From Phascolomyces articulosus (lineage: Eukaryota > Mucoromycota > Mucoromycetes > Mucorales > Lichtheimiaceae), in contig JAIXMP010000021.1 of assembly GCA_025677815.1 (NCBI GenBank), forward strand, positions 310,001 to 374,000: 64,000 nucleotides of DNA. The letters are read 5' to 3'. Under the pieces are notes generated by a model. It did no database searches. It saw only the letters and a list, made by a program, of their open reading frames with translations, and was not told the DNA's origin. Below, one piece after another: positions 52,258 to 64,000 of the stretch. Within the stretch, counting starts at the first letter, position 1. Every line of letters begins with the position of its first letter. Both the position numbers and the translations under genes were made by a program.

Positions 52258-52724
52258 AAAAAAATTAAAAGAATAATACAATAATAATATATATTTATAC
52301 AATCTTGTTTTATATTTCTCTTTTTATATAATAAACTCATCTTTTTCATTGATTTGGTTATTATGATTATTATTATAGTTATCATCATCATCATCATCAT
52401 CATATCATCAAAAGTGAGATGCATACTTCTTCCTTTATATGTATTAATATACATTTGTCTGTGTGAGGTTCTGTGTAACAATAGTAATTAATCGACGGGT
52501 TCCCATTTACAGAATTTTTTAATTGGGGGAAGATGTTAAACTCAAAATTCTTTTTTTTTTTTAATTCATTTCATTTCGCTATTTCTTCTTCTCTTCTTCT
52601 CTTTCTTCTTTTTTTTTTTTTGTTTCATGTTATTATAGTCTATTTTCATATATAAATTCATATATACATTTCTCTTTCTCTATACTCATATAAATATAAA
52701 TATAAAACTTGAAACATATACAAT
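52258..52724. other. intergenic, pyrimidine-rich leader
   Basis: AT-rich 3' flank of TRAPPC11 with (ATC)n at about 52381-52403, then a T/C-rich tract (CTTCTTCTCTTCTTCTC) and AT-rich leader before the next start codon. No gene. Confidence 0.5.
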
Positions 52725-55700
52725 ATGCCTCAAGATCCAAAAGAAACATTAGTTGTTCAAACAACTAATACCACGACCATTGAAGAACATCAAGATAAAG
52801 GCTCATTTCGACCGTGTGAAGCAATAGCACGTCGTGGTATCGATGATCCTATGTTGGTAGTATCTGGTAATAAAAGTGCGAGAATGATATCAACAACAAC
52901 AACAACGACAGCGGTCGTTCATAACGACAACGGTGATACGATTACAGAAACCCCAGGACTTTCGCCTCCTTCATCGCCTGAACTCGAAATTTGTCCTGAT
53001 AAAGGCATTCATCATAACAAAAACAGTAATTATGATGATGATGATGACGATGACGATGACGACGACGATGATGATTCTGATATATTTCAATATAAAGAAG
53101 TTGGACCAAAAGAAGATCCACTGTCGTCGGAGTCATACAAAGTACGTTAGAAAGAAACCGATCATCATTATTCATTTGTTTCTCAGGTCATATAATTTTA
53201 TTGACACCTAACCAATCATGTTCATATTAAAAACTTTAGATTACGACAACAACCATAAAACAGGAACAAGATCAAGAAAGTATAAACTATTTTTACCGCG
53301 ATTTTGATGCAGAGCAAGAAAACAATAAGGATCACTATTATCCTGGTGATGATTTATTATTATTACAACAGCAATCAGACGATATCAAAAATAACAGCAA
53401 CAGTAGCAACAATGAGAACCAGAACCAAGAAGAAGGTTCAACAACAAATTCTTTTAATTTAACTGGCTTTGCTCAAAAATTATATGAAAATCGACTTTCA
53501 ATTGTTCATTCTTCTCGAGAAAGTAAATTAATTTTAACAGAACAAGATGAACTTGAATTCGCAAAATTAATGGAAATCCGACGTAAAAGTTTGGCAGCTG
53601 CACGACAAAAACAACCCCATCGACAGCAAGTTACACCATCCTCATCTTCTTCACCACCTCCTTTACCGACGATCACTACGACGATTACTAATGAACAGGA
53701 AGAACAAGAGGGATATGCATGTGAAAAAATTGAATGGGACGAATCTATTGAAGAAGAATTACTCTCTTCTCATGCTTTATCTCTTCTTCCTTTGGAACAA
53801 GAAAAGCCTTCAGAAGAATTACCAGTTAACCAACCAATGAATCCTACTTCAACTACTACTGATATTGCAACTGCTACTAATTCTACAATACCAAAAGATC
53901 AAGGTAAATTTTTATTTATATAATGTTTTTTTCGGGGGGGAGGGAGAGGAGTAAAAAAGTGGGTTGTACAAAAAGTATAATCTTAAAAAAATAATTTTTT
54001 TTGACATTGACACCGTTCGTTGCATTATATTATATTTTATAGATGATCTTCGTGCAACATCAGCTGAATCGTCCTCCTCTCAACGAGTCACCTCGAATCT
54101 TCCCTCTTCTTCTTCTACCCCTGCTATTTTTACAAGTTCTTCCCCTGCAAATGCTGCTAATATACGTAGTAGTGTTCCTGAAGTATCATCTAAGCCTACT
54201 CGTTCCAGGGGTTTTTCTTTTCAAAAGCTACGCAATCCGATTGAAAATAGTACCTCCTGGTTACCCAAAAAGAAATTAGCACGATTATCCGATAATTCTG
54301 TAGCAAGTGCAATATCATCATCAAGTACATCGTCATCTTCATCGTCTAAATCAACAAAGAAGCGTCAACAACAACAGTACGATATATGTAGTGATTCGGA
54401 TAAAATTCTAGTCGAGGATGGAGAAGAACAGCAGCAAGAAGAAGCAGTTGCTTTTGTTGAAGAGGAACAATGTAACAAGGATACTGATGAACAACAAATA
54501 CCCAAGAGATTAAGTTCAAGTACCAGAAGTAAATCTTCTTCGAGCGCAAGTCGAAGTTCTCGATTCAAGGAAATGATCGATATTGATCTTAGTCAAGTGG
54601 CAACGGATATTGGAACCAACAAAGAACCCCCGCCACCACCACCTGTACCTTCCACTGATCAACAACAACCAAAATCATCAGTATCCAGCAAACAACAACT
54701 TGCCAATAATCAACCCCCTGGACCAAGCCGTTCCATGTCACTTAATTTGTTTGGTAGTCTTCGTAATCGAACTCGATCTCAATCTTCACCTTCTTTCAAG
54801 GGTCTTATGCGCAACTTTAGTACTACAAACGTGGTTCTTCAACGTAATAATAATAATAATAATGAACAACAAGAACAACAACAGCAACAAAAGGAAGGGC
54901 TTAAAAAGAAACAATCCCTTAGTGCGTTATCACCTGCAGCTATTGCAGTTCTCAATCATAATGCTCAAGGAAACAAAAAGAAAGTATCATCCAAGAACAC
55001 AACGACTACAACAGATGCAGAACCATTTAATCAACATGAAGATGTAGCAAGTACCGAGAATCAAAGTAGGGGAAAACGATTACTTTCACAGTTATTAAGT
55101 ACAGCACGATTATCACGTCGTTCACCCAAAAAAGTCAATATGGAAGAAGACAACAATTCAAAAAAGGCACGGGCTCAAATTGTACGCCGTACTATTATTT
55201 ATGTTCAACCTGATTCCGAGAACTTTATGAAAAATATTGGAAAAAATAGTGTCCCACCATTCCCTCCAGCTCATCCTCTTCCGTCTCGATCCACTTCTTC
55301 TAATACCAGAAAACAACAACAACAGCGAGCTACCACACCAGATAGTGATGAAGATGGATCTCGACAAAAAGCAACCATGATTACACGTCAAACATCTGTC
55401 AAACGACAAATTTCAAAAAAACGTAATAATAATAATGGTCAACAACAAGAACAACGACAGTTGGAAGGTGTAGAAGTTCGTGAAATGAGTGATGGATCTG
55501 TTGTTTGGGGTGTCGTCAAGAAACAAGGCAAACGAAAAAGCTTTTTTATTGCGCCTGAAAGTGTTTATGAAAGTAAACTTGAAGTCAGTGACATGCAAGA
55601 AACCAAGGAAGAAGCTGAATACGAGGAAGCCGAAGAAGAAGAAGAGGATGAAGAACAGATTGAAGAACGTGTCTTATCATTAATGGGATTAAGACCTGAT

Positions 55701-56051
55701 TTACTCAAGGATTATCCTAATAATTGCTGTAGTGAAAAGGTAGCTTTACCTTCCTCACCACCTCCTATTCCAAAACGATCTCCTCATCGTTTACGACAGC
55801 AACAACAACAAGAGCAACAGGAACAAGCAACTTATATTTCATCTTATGCTAATAGAAGAGACTCCTCTACTACAGACGTCTATTATGCTCCTGGTGCTAC
55901 TTTACCAAGTTTACTTCAAATGATTTCATCCGAGCATGAAGAATCTGTTACTTTTGGTTCAGCAACTGCTGTAAAAGAAAAGCCAACAGTGGAAGAACAA
56001 TTAGATGAAGTAATGCGATCCCTTGGTTATACCGAGGGTCATGACCTGTAA
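52725..56051 (+). CDS. large disordered protein with conserved-looking C-terminal blocks
   Basis: Three exons (52725-53141, 53240-53903, 54043-56051) join to 1,029 residues. Most is low complexity: a run of 14 Asp near residues 103-116, Ser, Gln and Asn tracts, and several Arg/Ser patches such as RSRGFSFQKLRNP and SRSMSLNLFGSLRNRTRSQS that look like kinase or 14-3-3 targets. Two blocks near the C-terminus look folded or conserved: RRTIIYVQPDSENFMKNIG and EVREMSDGSVVWGVVKKQGK, the second followed by KSFFI. Proline motifs (PPPPPPVP, PPPIPKRSP) suit SH3 binding. I have the impression that paired blocks like these occur in other fungal proteins, but I cannot name a family or a function. A cytoskeletal or polarity adaptor is only a guess. 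It looks complete and uninterrupted. Confidence 0.75.
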
Positions 56052-56851
56052 AATATTATATTATTATACATATATATATATATATACACCAGCCCCAAAA
56101 ACAATTATTATACTACTATACTATATATAAATATCACCCATCCATTTTGTACAGAGTTTTTCTATTTCACAATAAGAAATGTATCTTATTACATATAAAT
56201 ATCATATACTCAATATCATAGTTACGAGTTACCATATATATATATATAATTAGACTATATATACGTGAGAAACATATCAACGTAAAAAAAAAAGATTGGT
56301 GGTAACACACTTACATCATAACCTGAAACCTTTTTTTAAAACTAATGTGAATTTTAAAACATACCTGTGTAACAATACTCACAGCTTACAGCTTACACAC
56401 TTAACAAAAAATGCTTCTTTAATGTATAGCAATTCTTTTTAAACAAGTGCAAACTATGTTGTATTTTGAAATGAACGAATGATAACATGAAAGATTCCTG
56501 TGCTGCTACTTAGTGCATGTGTGGAAAAGTTTATATATTATGTAACACGATGATGAGGTCTTTTTTTTTCACAGGTATCCACACACCGGGCTTATGATCA
56601 AACATAGTTATGCACACATCTTGAGAGGAACGAATCACATTATTTTTTTGTTCTTTGGCTTGGTGCCTTGAAAATTTAAAAGAGGGACTTTGCTTGACTC
56701 ATATAATATATAACTCTCACCCTATTTTTTTCTTCCTCTCTCTTTCTCTTCCTTTTTTTTTTTTTTTTTTTTTACTTTAACTTCCTTATCCTACAATAAA
56801 CTTTTATATACACACTCTTCACACACACATAATCAATAAACTTTTCACTAC
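56052..56851. other. intergenic, Gid4 promoter and leader
   Basis: (TA)n runs after the previous stop, then AT-rich DNA and a long T/C tract ending in about 20 T (56753-56773) just before the Gid4 leader. No gene is seen. Confidence 0.5.
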
Positions 56852-58118
56852 ATGCCAATTGCATCTTCAGCAACTACTCCACCACGACCATTACCAGCAG
56901 AGATTTATAATGTAAGGAAAAAATATTAATAATACCTGTCAAAGACAAGAAAAAAAAACCAGATAATAAGCCTAATAATAATATGGTATTCTTTTTGGTT
57001 AAAAAAAGCGTGGGACAGGACGAACTGGAAAGACTGTACCAGATGCTAATAAACGATCTACTCATGAAACCATTCATCAATTAACACAACAAAAAACTTC
57101 GAGCCAAGTACATAAAAATGAACGCATTCCATCATTAGCCTCACGTAATGCAGACGAAATGTGGGTTGATATTTCGAACCAACGACTTCCAAATACTCGT
57201 TTAGGATCACTTTATCCAGGTTCACGTTTTGTTGGTATTCAAGAATGTGGAACCAATAGATATGAAGTCGTGGTTGATATTCAGGTATGTGCTGTTGCTA
57301 TCATTCCAACTCTCTATTGTTTTGATATATATAGATAATGGGAAAAGGCTGATAAAAAAAAACTTTAATGTATAATGTATAGCATGTTGATGTATCCGAG
57401 AGTATGATCACTGGTTATTTAAATATTAAAGGCCTTACCACCGAGTTTCCCGAATTAACGGTAATAAAAAGCAGGAAGCATATTTTCTTTTATCATCTAT
57501 CTTTTATTGATTTATTATATTGTTATGGATTAGACTTTTTTCGAAGGTGAAATTATTGGACCAAAATATTCATTTCTTACTCGAAAATGGCAAGCACAAC
57601 AACGTATTGATGTGGCACATTGGGTAAATATAAATAAATAAGCTGTCAGAAATATAAGAAAAAAAAGGGGGGAAGGAGAAGTGACATATGCATTACTATG
57701 GATATTAATATATAATTCCCTTAGAAACGATTCCCATCCTTTCACTCCTATATTGATATATTTAATCGAGATGATTTCGTCTATGATCCAACGGATAAAG
57801 ATTATGTCTATATGCGATGGAAGGAACATTTTCTAGTACCAGATCACCGTGTGAGTAATATTGACGGCGCAAGTTTCGCAGGGTTTTATTATATTTGTTA
57901 CAGACGATCGACAAATGAAATTACGGGTTATTACTTTTTTCGTCATCATACAGATTGGTATGCATAATAATAATAAAAAAGGCGGGATGATATTATGCGA
58001 AGAAAGAGACCATATTTTGGAGGTTTTATTAATTCATTTTTATTTAAAAAATAGGTACCAAGAAATTAAATTGAAACAGGAAAATCAACGTTGCTTTGGT
58101 AACTTTGAATTTCGTTGA
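56852..58118 (+). CDS. GID4: Gid4/Vid24, Pro/N-degron receptor of the GID/CTLH E3 ligase
   Basis: Gid4 recognises N-terminal proline, for example on gluconeogenic enzymes, and brings them to the GID ubiquitin ligase. Six exons (56852-56911, 57009-57284, 57383-57460, 57534-57623, 57725-57957, 58055-58118) join in phase to 266 residues. The conserved beta-barrel runs from [17 protein letters not shown] through [20 protein letters not shown] and [18 protein letters not shown] to [25 protein letters not shown] and the C-terminal FEFR. These match the human and yeast proteins closely. The N-terminal about 60 residues are variable and polar. The putative GTGAGT site within [11 protein letters not shown] is not used as an intron, because the family sequence continues straight through it. 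Confidence 0.95.
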
Positions 58119-58531
58119 TACCCTCCTTCATTATCCACACCTATCCATCCTTTTTTATATTCAACAATCCATCACCATTCTTCTATTTCTTCCTAATAAC
58201 TTTTTTTTTGTAAATATCTCCCTTTCTCAACTTTCAATCATCAACTTTTTTATTATTATTTTTCATTAGTTACTTTAAATGTAATTGATTTACAATCCTA
58301 ACACACTTGGTATATTTTTTATCGATTAATAATAACTACATATAAATCATCATTGTGAAGTTTAATATATCAATCCTTATTTTTTTTTGAGAGGTGGTTT
58401 ATCTGGATGATTTAGTGAGAATATATATAAAGTAAGGCTATATATTGCCTCAAATATGGATTAAATTTTACTACTGCGTACTATTATTTATCATTATATT
58501 TTATATAAGGGTAAACGTTGGAATAAATTAT
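58119..58531. other. intergenic region between convergent genes
   Basis: 3' flanks of Gid4 and KNL1. T-rich and AT-rich, no further gene. Confidence 0.55.
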
Positions 58532-61500
58532 TTACATGCGTATTAAAGGTGTAATAGGAAATGTTGGTTTGGATCGTATACTTTCAAGAATGGTTTGTAA
58601 GGTTTTTCTGAGATCAACGAATCCGTTCTTTCGAAATAATTCACGTACCACTTGAGTCGCATCTTCTTGTCTAATTTTGTTTATTATAGAGTGCCATTAG
58701 AAAAAGAAACCACCATCATCTTTATATTTCCATTTTCCCCTACGTATCTATCTGAAAAAAAAACACATACGAAACTTCTTTTGGAGCACGATTCAGGGTG
58801 ACATTAACATTATCCAAGTTGATCGCTGGGAAATTTACTATATCTTGAAGCTTCAGATCCAATATAATTGTCATCTTTGTACGATGCTCATAATTTGATG
58901 GAACTAAAATACACTCAACACCATCCTGATCTTCTAGTGGATTGATTTCCATATAATAACGAATATTAGCTTTTGTAAGTTCTCGATGTACTTCGCGTGC
59001 TTGATTCCAACGGATTGTCACAGTTTCCACAATCTAATATACAAAAACCCAACTTCGTTAAAGAAAAAGAATCAAAATAAAAAAACAAGAAGGATATGAA
59101 TAATATACTTACTTGATTTATATCCTGCATATTTTGCACCATTGCACGCAATCCATGAACAAGCTTTGAAAAATTGCCATAGTAATGTTTGTGTTCTTCG
59201 ACAATATTGACAAGAACATTGTCAGGATGCCTTGGGCTTTGATTTGGACCAATGATCTTGATGGATATATCATCCAATACCACAAGATCTATAATATCAT
59301 CCGACTGGACCAATATTCGTAACCCACTGTATTTTTGGCTCTTTTCGAGTTTTTCTATTTTTTTAAAAAAGAAAGGATATTTAAGTTGATTGAATCTTGT
59401 ATTGCTATCTCTCTCTCTCTTTCTCTCTATTATTACCTCTTGCACGTTGCAAAAATCTCTCTGGATGAGCGTTTAAACCCTGTTCCTTTTCAAGCCTGCC
59501 AGTTACCTTTAATGGTTATAAATAGACCATAATTAGTAAAAAATAAACCAGTTTATATATAAACCTGGTCCCTTTTTGTATAGATGACCTACTGCTTCCA
59601 ATTCTTCCCGCCGTTTATTCAAAGTGCTTATTGCATTCATGAGTATATTTTCTTTTTCAGCAAGGGCTGAAACATCCGCACGATAGTTATCCAAGGAAGC
59701 TCTAAAATATAAATGAGTTTAAGATCAACATATGGTCAATTCCCATTTGAATTAGATCATATATATATATACCTCTGATCCTTTATTTCATCTTCTTTGC
59801 TTTCATCAGCATATTTAATCTGACATCGTTCATCAAGCCTAATTAATTAATATTATAAAAAGTCAGCATTTTGTTGCAGGAGCCAAAAAAGAAGACAACT
59901 GTACTATTAAACTTACATTTTTCGCGCGTTTGTAAGTTTTTGCTTGAGCTCATCAAGATGTTTATGCATATCTGATGTGCTGGTTTGTATTTGTTGATTA
60001 AGTCCATCATAATATCGCTCTTCCTAATATGAGCTGTCAGCCATCGTGTTCATTTTTTTTCTTTTCCTTTTTAAAAATTACTAAAGGAGAGAGAGACATT
60101 ACCTCGTCTATTTTCTGGACGTGGATTTCAAGATCACTTATTAAACTATCATTTTTTGTTTGTTTCCATTCGAGAAGCGTGTGAAGTGCTTTGAAACCAG
60201 CATATTCTTTGATGTTTTTTAACTTTACCTAAAAAAGGAGAAATGTTCAATAGATGAATGAATATTTTAGCCAATACATACTTTGTCTCTGGTTAAAATA
60301 ATAACCATCCACATACATTAAGATCATTTTGTGTTTTCATATCACCATTGATATAGTCATTGAATAATGATGGATTATTCCCACTGGCTTCGTTATCAAT
60401 GCGAGCAATTGCTTCTTCATCTGCAGTGATAAACTCCTTCAATTCTTCACAATACTAGCGTATATTGGATGGATCAATATATTATATTCTTCGAACTTGG
60501 ATTTTTAAAAAAATACAAAATAATATTGATAGACTTACTGTTTTATACAATTCTAATTCTGGTATAGTAGCAGCTGCTGCTACAGCTTGTTCAGATATCT
60601 GCACAGGTCCTGGAATAAATATATTTATATAAAATAAATACTGAGTGTTTGTATACTCAATGACAGTACTTTTCCAATATACATACCCTCGCTGGTATCA
60701 AATCCAGATGTTCGTCTTCTTTCATTGATTGGCAAGTCAGAACCAAAAGAGATATTTGCAAATACAAGGAATTCAGAAAGAGATGTGTTATATGGTTTTG
60801 GTGACGGTAACTTTTTTTTTTTAAAAAAAAACAAATAACCCTCATTTTAGTATTCCGTGGGAAAAGAGAGTAACAGGCTCTTTTCATTATAAACTATGAA
60901 AAGGTACTTACATCAATTTCATTCGATGAATCATAAAGCTGCGATAATTCTTCATCAAGAATATTGTCTATGATAACATTCCCACTTGTAAGTATCCAAC
61001 TCGAACCAATTCTGGTTTTTTTTTTCTTTTTTTTTCAAAAATAAATCCTCTCCTTCTTTTCCCTTACTTGCTCCATCGCCATGCATTGAAAGTAGTCGGT
61101 CATCATAATCAGATCCAAGTTCAGATGCGATCGCACTCTGAGCATTACTATGACGACGTATTGATGATTTTTCATGGGGACGTAACAGAGTCGAGTATAA
61201 ATCTAAATTACCAGGTGTTTCATCAATGATATTACTAATTCCTTGTGATATTGGGGATTTTTCAAATAGATTGGCTATGGATTCATGTATGACCCCAGGA
61301 GTAAAGGATGATGTTCGAACTGGAGTAGTGTTTCGAGATGTATTGAGGATCTTGCGTGTTTGGGTGATAGTATTATTATCACGACTGAATTCTTGTGTCA
61401 CTTCCATATCTGAATCAGCTTCTGGTATCGCAAAGGATGTACGATTACGATTCACTGGTGAATAAACATTTCGTGCAATATTCGTTCGAAGCCGTCTTAA

Positions 61501-63080
61501 CATTTCTTTGCGAGCGTTGGATTCATAGGTTACATCCATATCAGAAGCAGCCTCTGATGTAACAATTGAGGGACGAGGAGAGTTGGGAAAAAGTCTACTC
61601 TGTAGTGGTTGTTGTTGGGTAGGTGTTCGTTCATTCAATACATTTGCATGCCGTAACCCGTCTTGCGTCATTTCCATATCTGATTCAGCTTCTGAGGCAG
61701 CATCATACTCTGTTCGATTATTATCTGAAAAAACACCTTGGAAAGTATGGTTGCTCTGTTTTCTTTGTTCTGATTTATTTTGACTATGTTGTGTAATCTC
61801 CATTTCTACGCTCTCTTGCGTATTAGGTGATTGTGATACTACAGGGGATTTCAATGACAATATCCGGGATGATGTACTTGTTCGCCGATGTTCTTGTTGG
61901 GGAGGTGCGGCATTTTCATCTTGCGCAGTGGGTGTCTTTGATTTTTTTTCTAATGATGTATTGCTACTATGACTATGAAGAGCTCGACTAGGCGATGGTT
62001 GAGCAGATATTGATAATTCTTTATCATCGAGTTCGTCAAAGAGATCTGCTGCCGTTGGAGGTCTTCGACCAGCCATGTATTTGTTGAATGATGTTGGTTC
62101 CTCATTTTCGTCGTCATCATCATCGTCGTCATCGTCATTGTTATCAAACAGCTGTGATTCAGCAATTTGCATTCTTTCTGTAAATCGTCGTTTGGGACTA
62201 TTCGCATCATGTACTGGTGGACTCCCAAACAAATCAGGTCGTCTATTTGATAATGACCCATTTTTTAGATTTAAATTCATCGATAATTGCATATCCAATC
62301 AACTCAATCAATCAATAAAAATGTATGTTGTCGTACCTCTTTCTTTGATCGCTGGGTGATCCTGTTAGTCGTGATAGAAATGGGCTATACCATGAGTTAG
62401 CTTTTATATATACATTTGTTTCCATGGTTCTCTTTTTTCTATGGCTATTTCTTACTGGTCACTGATTTGAGGAGATGCCACTGGATCTGCATCAAATACA
62501 GCTGAGTCAGGTCTGTGTTCAACACTTCTGAATCGATCGCGTCCACTTTCAGAGGTAGCTTCATGTACACCAAAAAATCTAAATCCATTATGAAAAGGTT
62601 AATTTGAATAAACATTAAAATGACCCAACTTTATATGAATACAAAAATAAATATTATGCTGATAGTACCTTACACGATCAAAAGGTGAAAAGCTTACATG
62701 TCGTGCAAGTCTTAATTGACGACGTCTATAATAAGGCAATTATATAAAATAATGAATCGATCAGTGCGTGTGTGTATGTATTTTTTTTAATAAAAATAAG
62801 AATGGAATCGTACTCTGGTCTAGATGGAATGGGTGAAGTATAAGGATTCGGTGTTCGAGAACCACTTTTTAAAATGCTTCGCGCTGGAGACTGTATGCAT
62901 AAGTATGAACAGTTTATTAGAAAAACCGAAATAAAAAACAATGAAATAAAATAATGGAGTTCATTGAATTCTTACTCTCGCTGCTAATCGAGAATTGAAT
63001 CTACTTTCAGAATTATCCACTGTCCAACGACCATTCTCAAATGGATCGGTTACTCGACCAGGTGAATTTGGAACAGACAT
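58532..63080 (-). CDS. SPC105: kinetochore scaffold Spc105/Spc7/KNL1
   Basis: KNL1 is the outer-kinetochore platform for PP1 and the Bub1-Bub3 checkpoint. Exons at 63080-62976, 62890-62814, 62725-62669, 62578-62456, 62384-62337, 62242-61068, 60967-60912 and 60810-60687 join in phase; further exons continue to a last one at 58670-58532. Total is roughly 1,000-1,100 residues. PP1-docking SILK (ARSILKSG) and RVSF-type (RHVSF) motifs come first, each on its own exon. A disordered region follows with an Asp run and at least four MELT-type repeats: MEIT, MEMT, MDVT, MEVT. The last three sit in a shared frame, [AS]-E-A-x-SDM-x-x-T. The segment SLSEFLVFANISFGSDLPIN begins the conserved C-terminal part, then coiled coil (KLKNIKEYAGFKALHTLLEW and onward) and an RWD-like end (VTIRWNQAREVHRELTKANI). 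Motif order is canonical. Internal exon edges below 60,690 are approximate. Confidence 0.93.
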
Positions 63081-64000
63081 AAAAAAAGAGTTTAACGAGT
63101 GTGGTGGGTAAATTTTCAAAGTGGGACGAATTATTTGGGTCAATAAATTTTGCGTTTCTTAATTTTGCGTTTCCTTGCTTAAGCCAAAGATTTTGGGAAA
63201 TCAGCACAAAAATTATGACTTAGTGCATATAATTAGGAAAAACCTGCATTAGTTCTTGTCTTCAAAAAATACAGTGTTTTATTCTTGGCAACAGAAGCGG
63301 ATAAAATTAGTGAGATATAATTGTCAAGTAAAATAATAATAATAATTGACCATACAATCTTTGCTTCGCAGATGACAAAATAGGTGGATTATTTTATGTG
63401 TCGCTTTTTCAGTTTTTCTTGAGGTTTTTTTTTCTCAAATTGATCTTGTTGTTTCCACCTTCACTCTTGGCACCCTATAAAATAAAAGGGGTAGTATTAA
63501 ATCTTTTCATCAACTAGCCGTTTTATTATTCATACTACTAATTTCATTACTATCGAGGGTACCACCTCAATAAGGGCCATGGTTCTCTTCCGTCGGATTA
63601 TCCAATCCTTGAGACAATGCTGCATGTGAGGATGAGATTTTGTTCCAGATGCTACCAAGGTTTTCTTGATGAAGATAACGACATAATGGTGTGAAAAATT
63701 AACACATAAGACAATTCTCGACAATGTTTATCTACAACACATAATAAATAAATAACATTGACAACGTTGTTAAGGGCTTTGAATAATTATTCCAAAGCTG
63801 AAACCTGGTGAAATATTATAACTACTTTAATAAGTAGTGACCAAGTCAATTACTAATTAAAGAATGCAAAAAAAATCTCAAGGCTTTGACCAATTGTTGT
63901 TGGGATAGGGTAGAACAAAAAATTATATCCAACTTGGAGTAATCATTGAGAACTACTTCATTTCAAACCTATATGGACATTACTAGCTACTACTACATCG
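63081..64000. other. intergenic; possible end of a further minus-strand gene
   Basis: The first 200 bases are the KNL1 promoter side. Between about 63530 and 63700 the minus strand reads partly protein-like, e.g. SSSHAALSQGLDNPTEENHG, in an interrupted frame. This might be a gene end, a relic or chance. The remainder is AT-rich without recognisable features. Confidence 0.3.

Noticed and set aside
57850..57860. GTGAGT as a splice donor inside Gid4
   Set aside because: The conserved family sequence [19 protein letters not shown] reads straight through, so no intron is needed.
62075..62359. Ser-rich plus-strand frame opposite KNL1
   Set aside because: It is the antisense of the KNL1 Asp-run coding region and not an independent gene.

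Overview
The window is nuclear DNA of a fungus, most likely an early-diverging, zygomycete-type (Mucoromycota) species. Four things point there. Intergenic DNA is AT-rich. Genes carry many short introns (about 55-150 nt, GTAAGT/GTATGT to TAG). Typical fungal genes are present (Slt2-type MAP kinase, Vtc4, Spc105/KNL1, patatin-type lipase). TRAPPC11, which budding yeast lacks, is also present. This placement is an inference from gene content; no rRNA or marker was available. I saw no bacterial, viral or CRISPR-like sequence and no convincing tRNA or rRNA gene.

Layout: 74-2125 (-) Ras-association/PH adaptor. 2866-5110 is AT-rich with decayed coding fragments. 7358-11454 (+) is a C2-domain phosphatidylserine decarboxylase (PSD2 type), convergent with 11992-14731 (-), an Slt2-type MAP kinase in 13 exons. 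14732-18979 is gene-poor. 18980-21466 (+) is S-adenosylmethionine decarboxylase with a long leader holding two candidate uORFs. 22212-23786 (+) is a GT49/LARGE-like glycosyltransferase. 24485-27246 (+) is a patatin-type triacylglycerol lipase. 27526-28187 (-) is a bHLH-zipper factor. 28188-31861 is gene-poor. 31862-33949 (+) is an orphan membrane-anchored acidic protein, followed by a string of well-formed introns, a 21-bp hairpin and a ~200-bp tandem duplication. 36346-37690 holds a probable decayed adenylate-forming-enzyme gene. 40381-43104 (-) is Vtc4. 46872-52257 (+) is TRAPPC11. 52725-56051 (+) is a large disordered protein. 56852-58118 (+) is Gid4/Vid24. 58532-63080 (-) is the kinetochore scaffold Spc105/KNL1.

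These genes do not form a pathway; the neighbourhood is an ordinary housekeeping mosaic. Some themes recur: lipid metabolism (PSD, TAG lipase), membrane traffic and glycosylation (TRAPPC11, GT49), vacuolar polyphosphate (Vtc4), cell-wall signalling (Slt2), proteolysis (Gid4) and chromosome segregation (KNL1).

The most interesting signals are three. First, the leader of the AdoMetDC gene has a spliced candidate uORF that resembles the plant AdoMetDC uORF peptide and ends in Pro-Pro-stop, followed by a second, proline-rich uORF. Second, the orphan locus at 31.8-36.2 kb has tandem duplications and multiple introns after its stop codon. Third, large gene-poor stretches contain decayed coding sequence. 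Exon boundaries below were assigned by eye from splice consensus, frame continuity and family resemblance.
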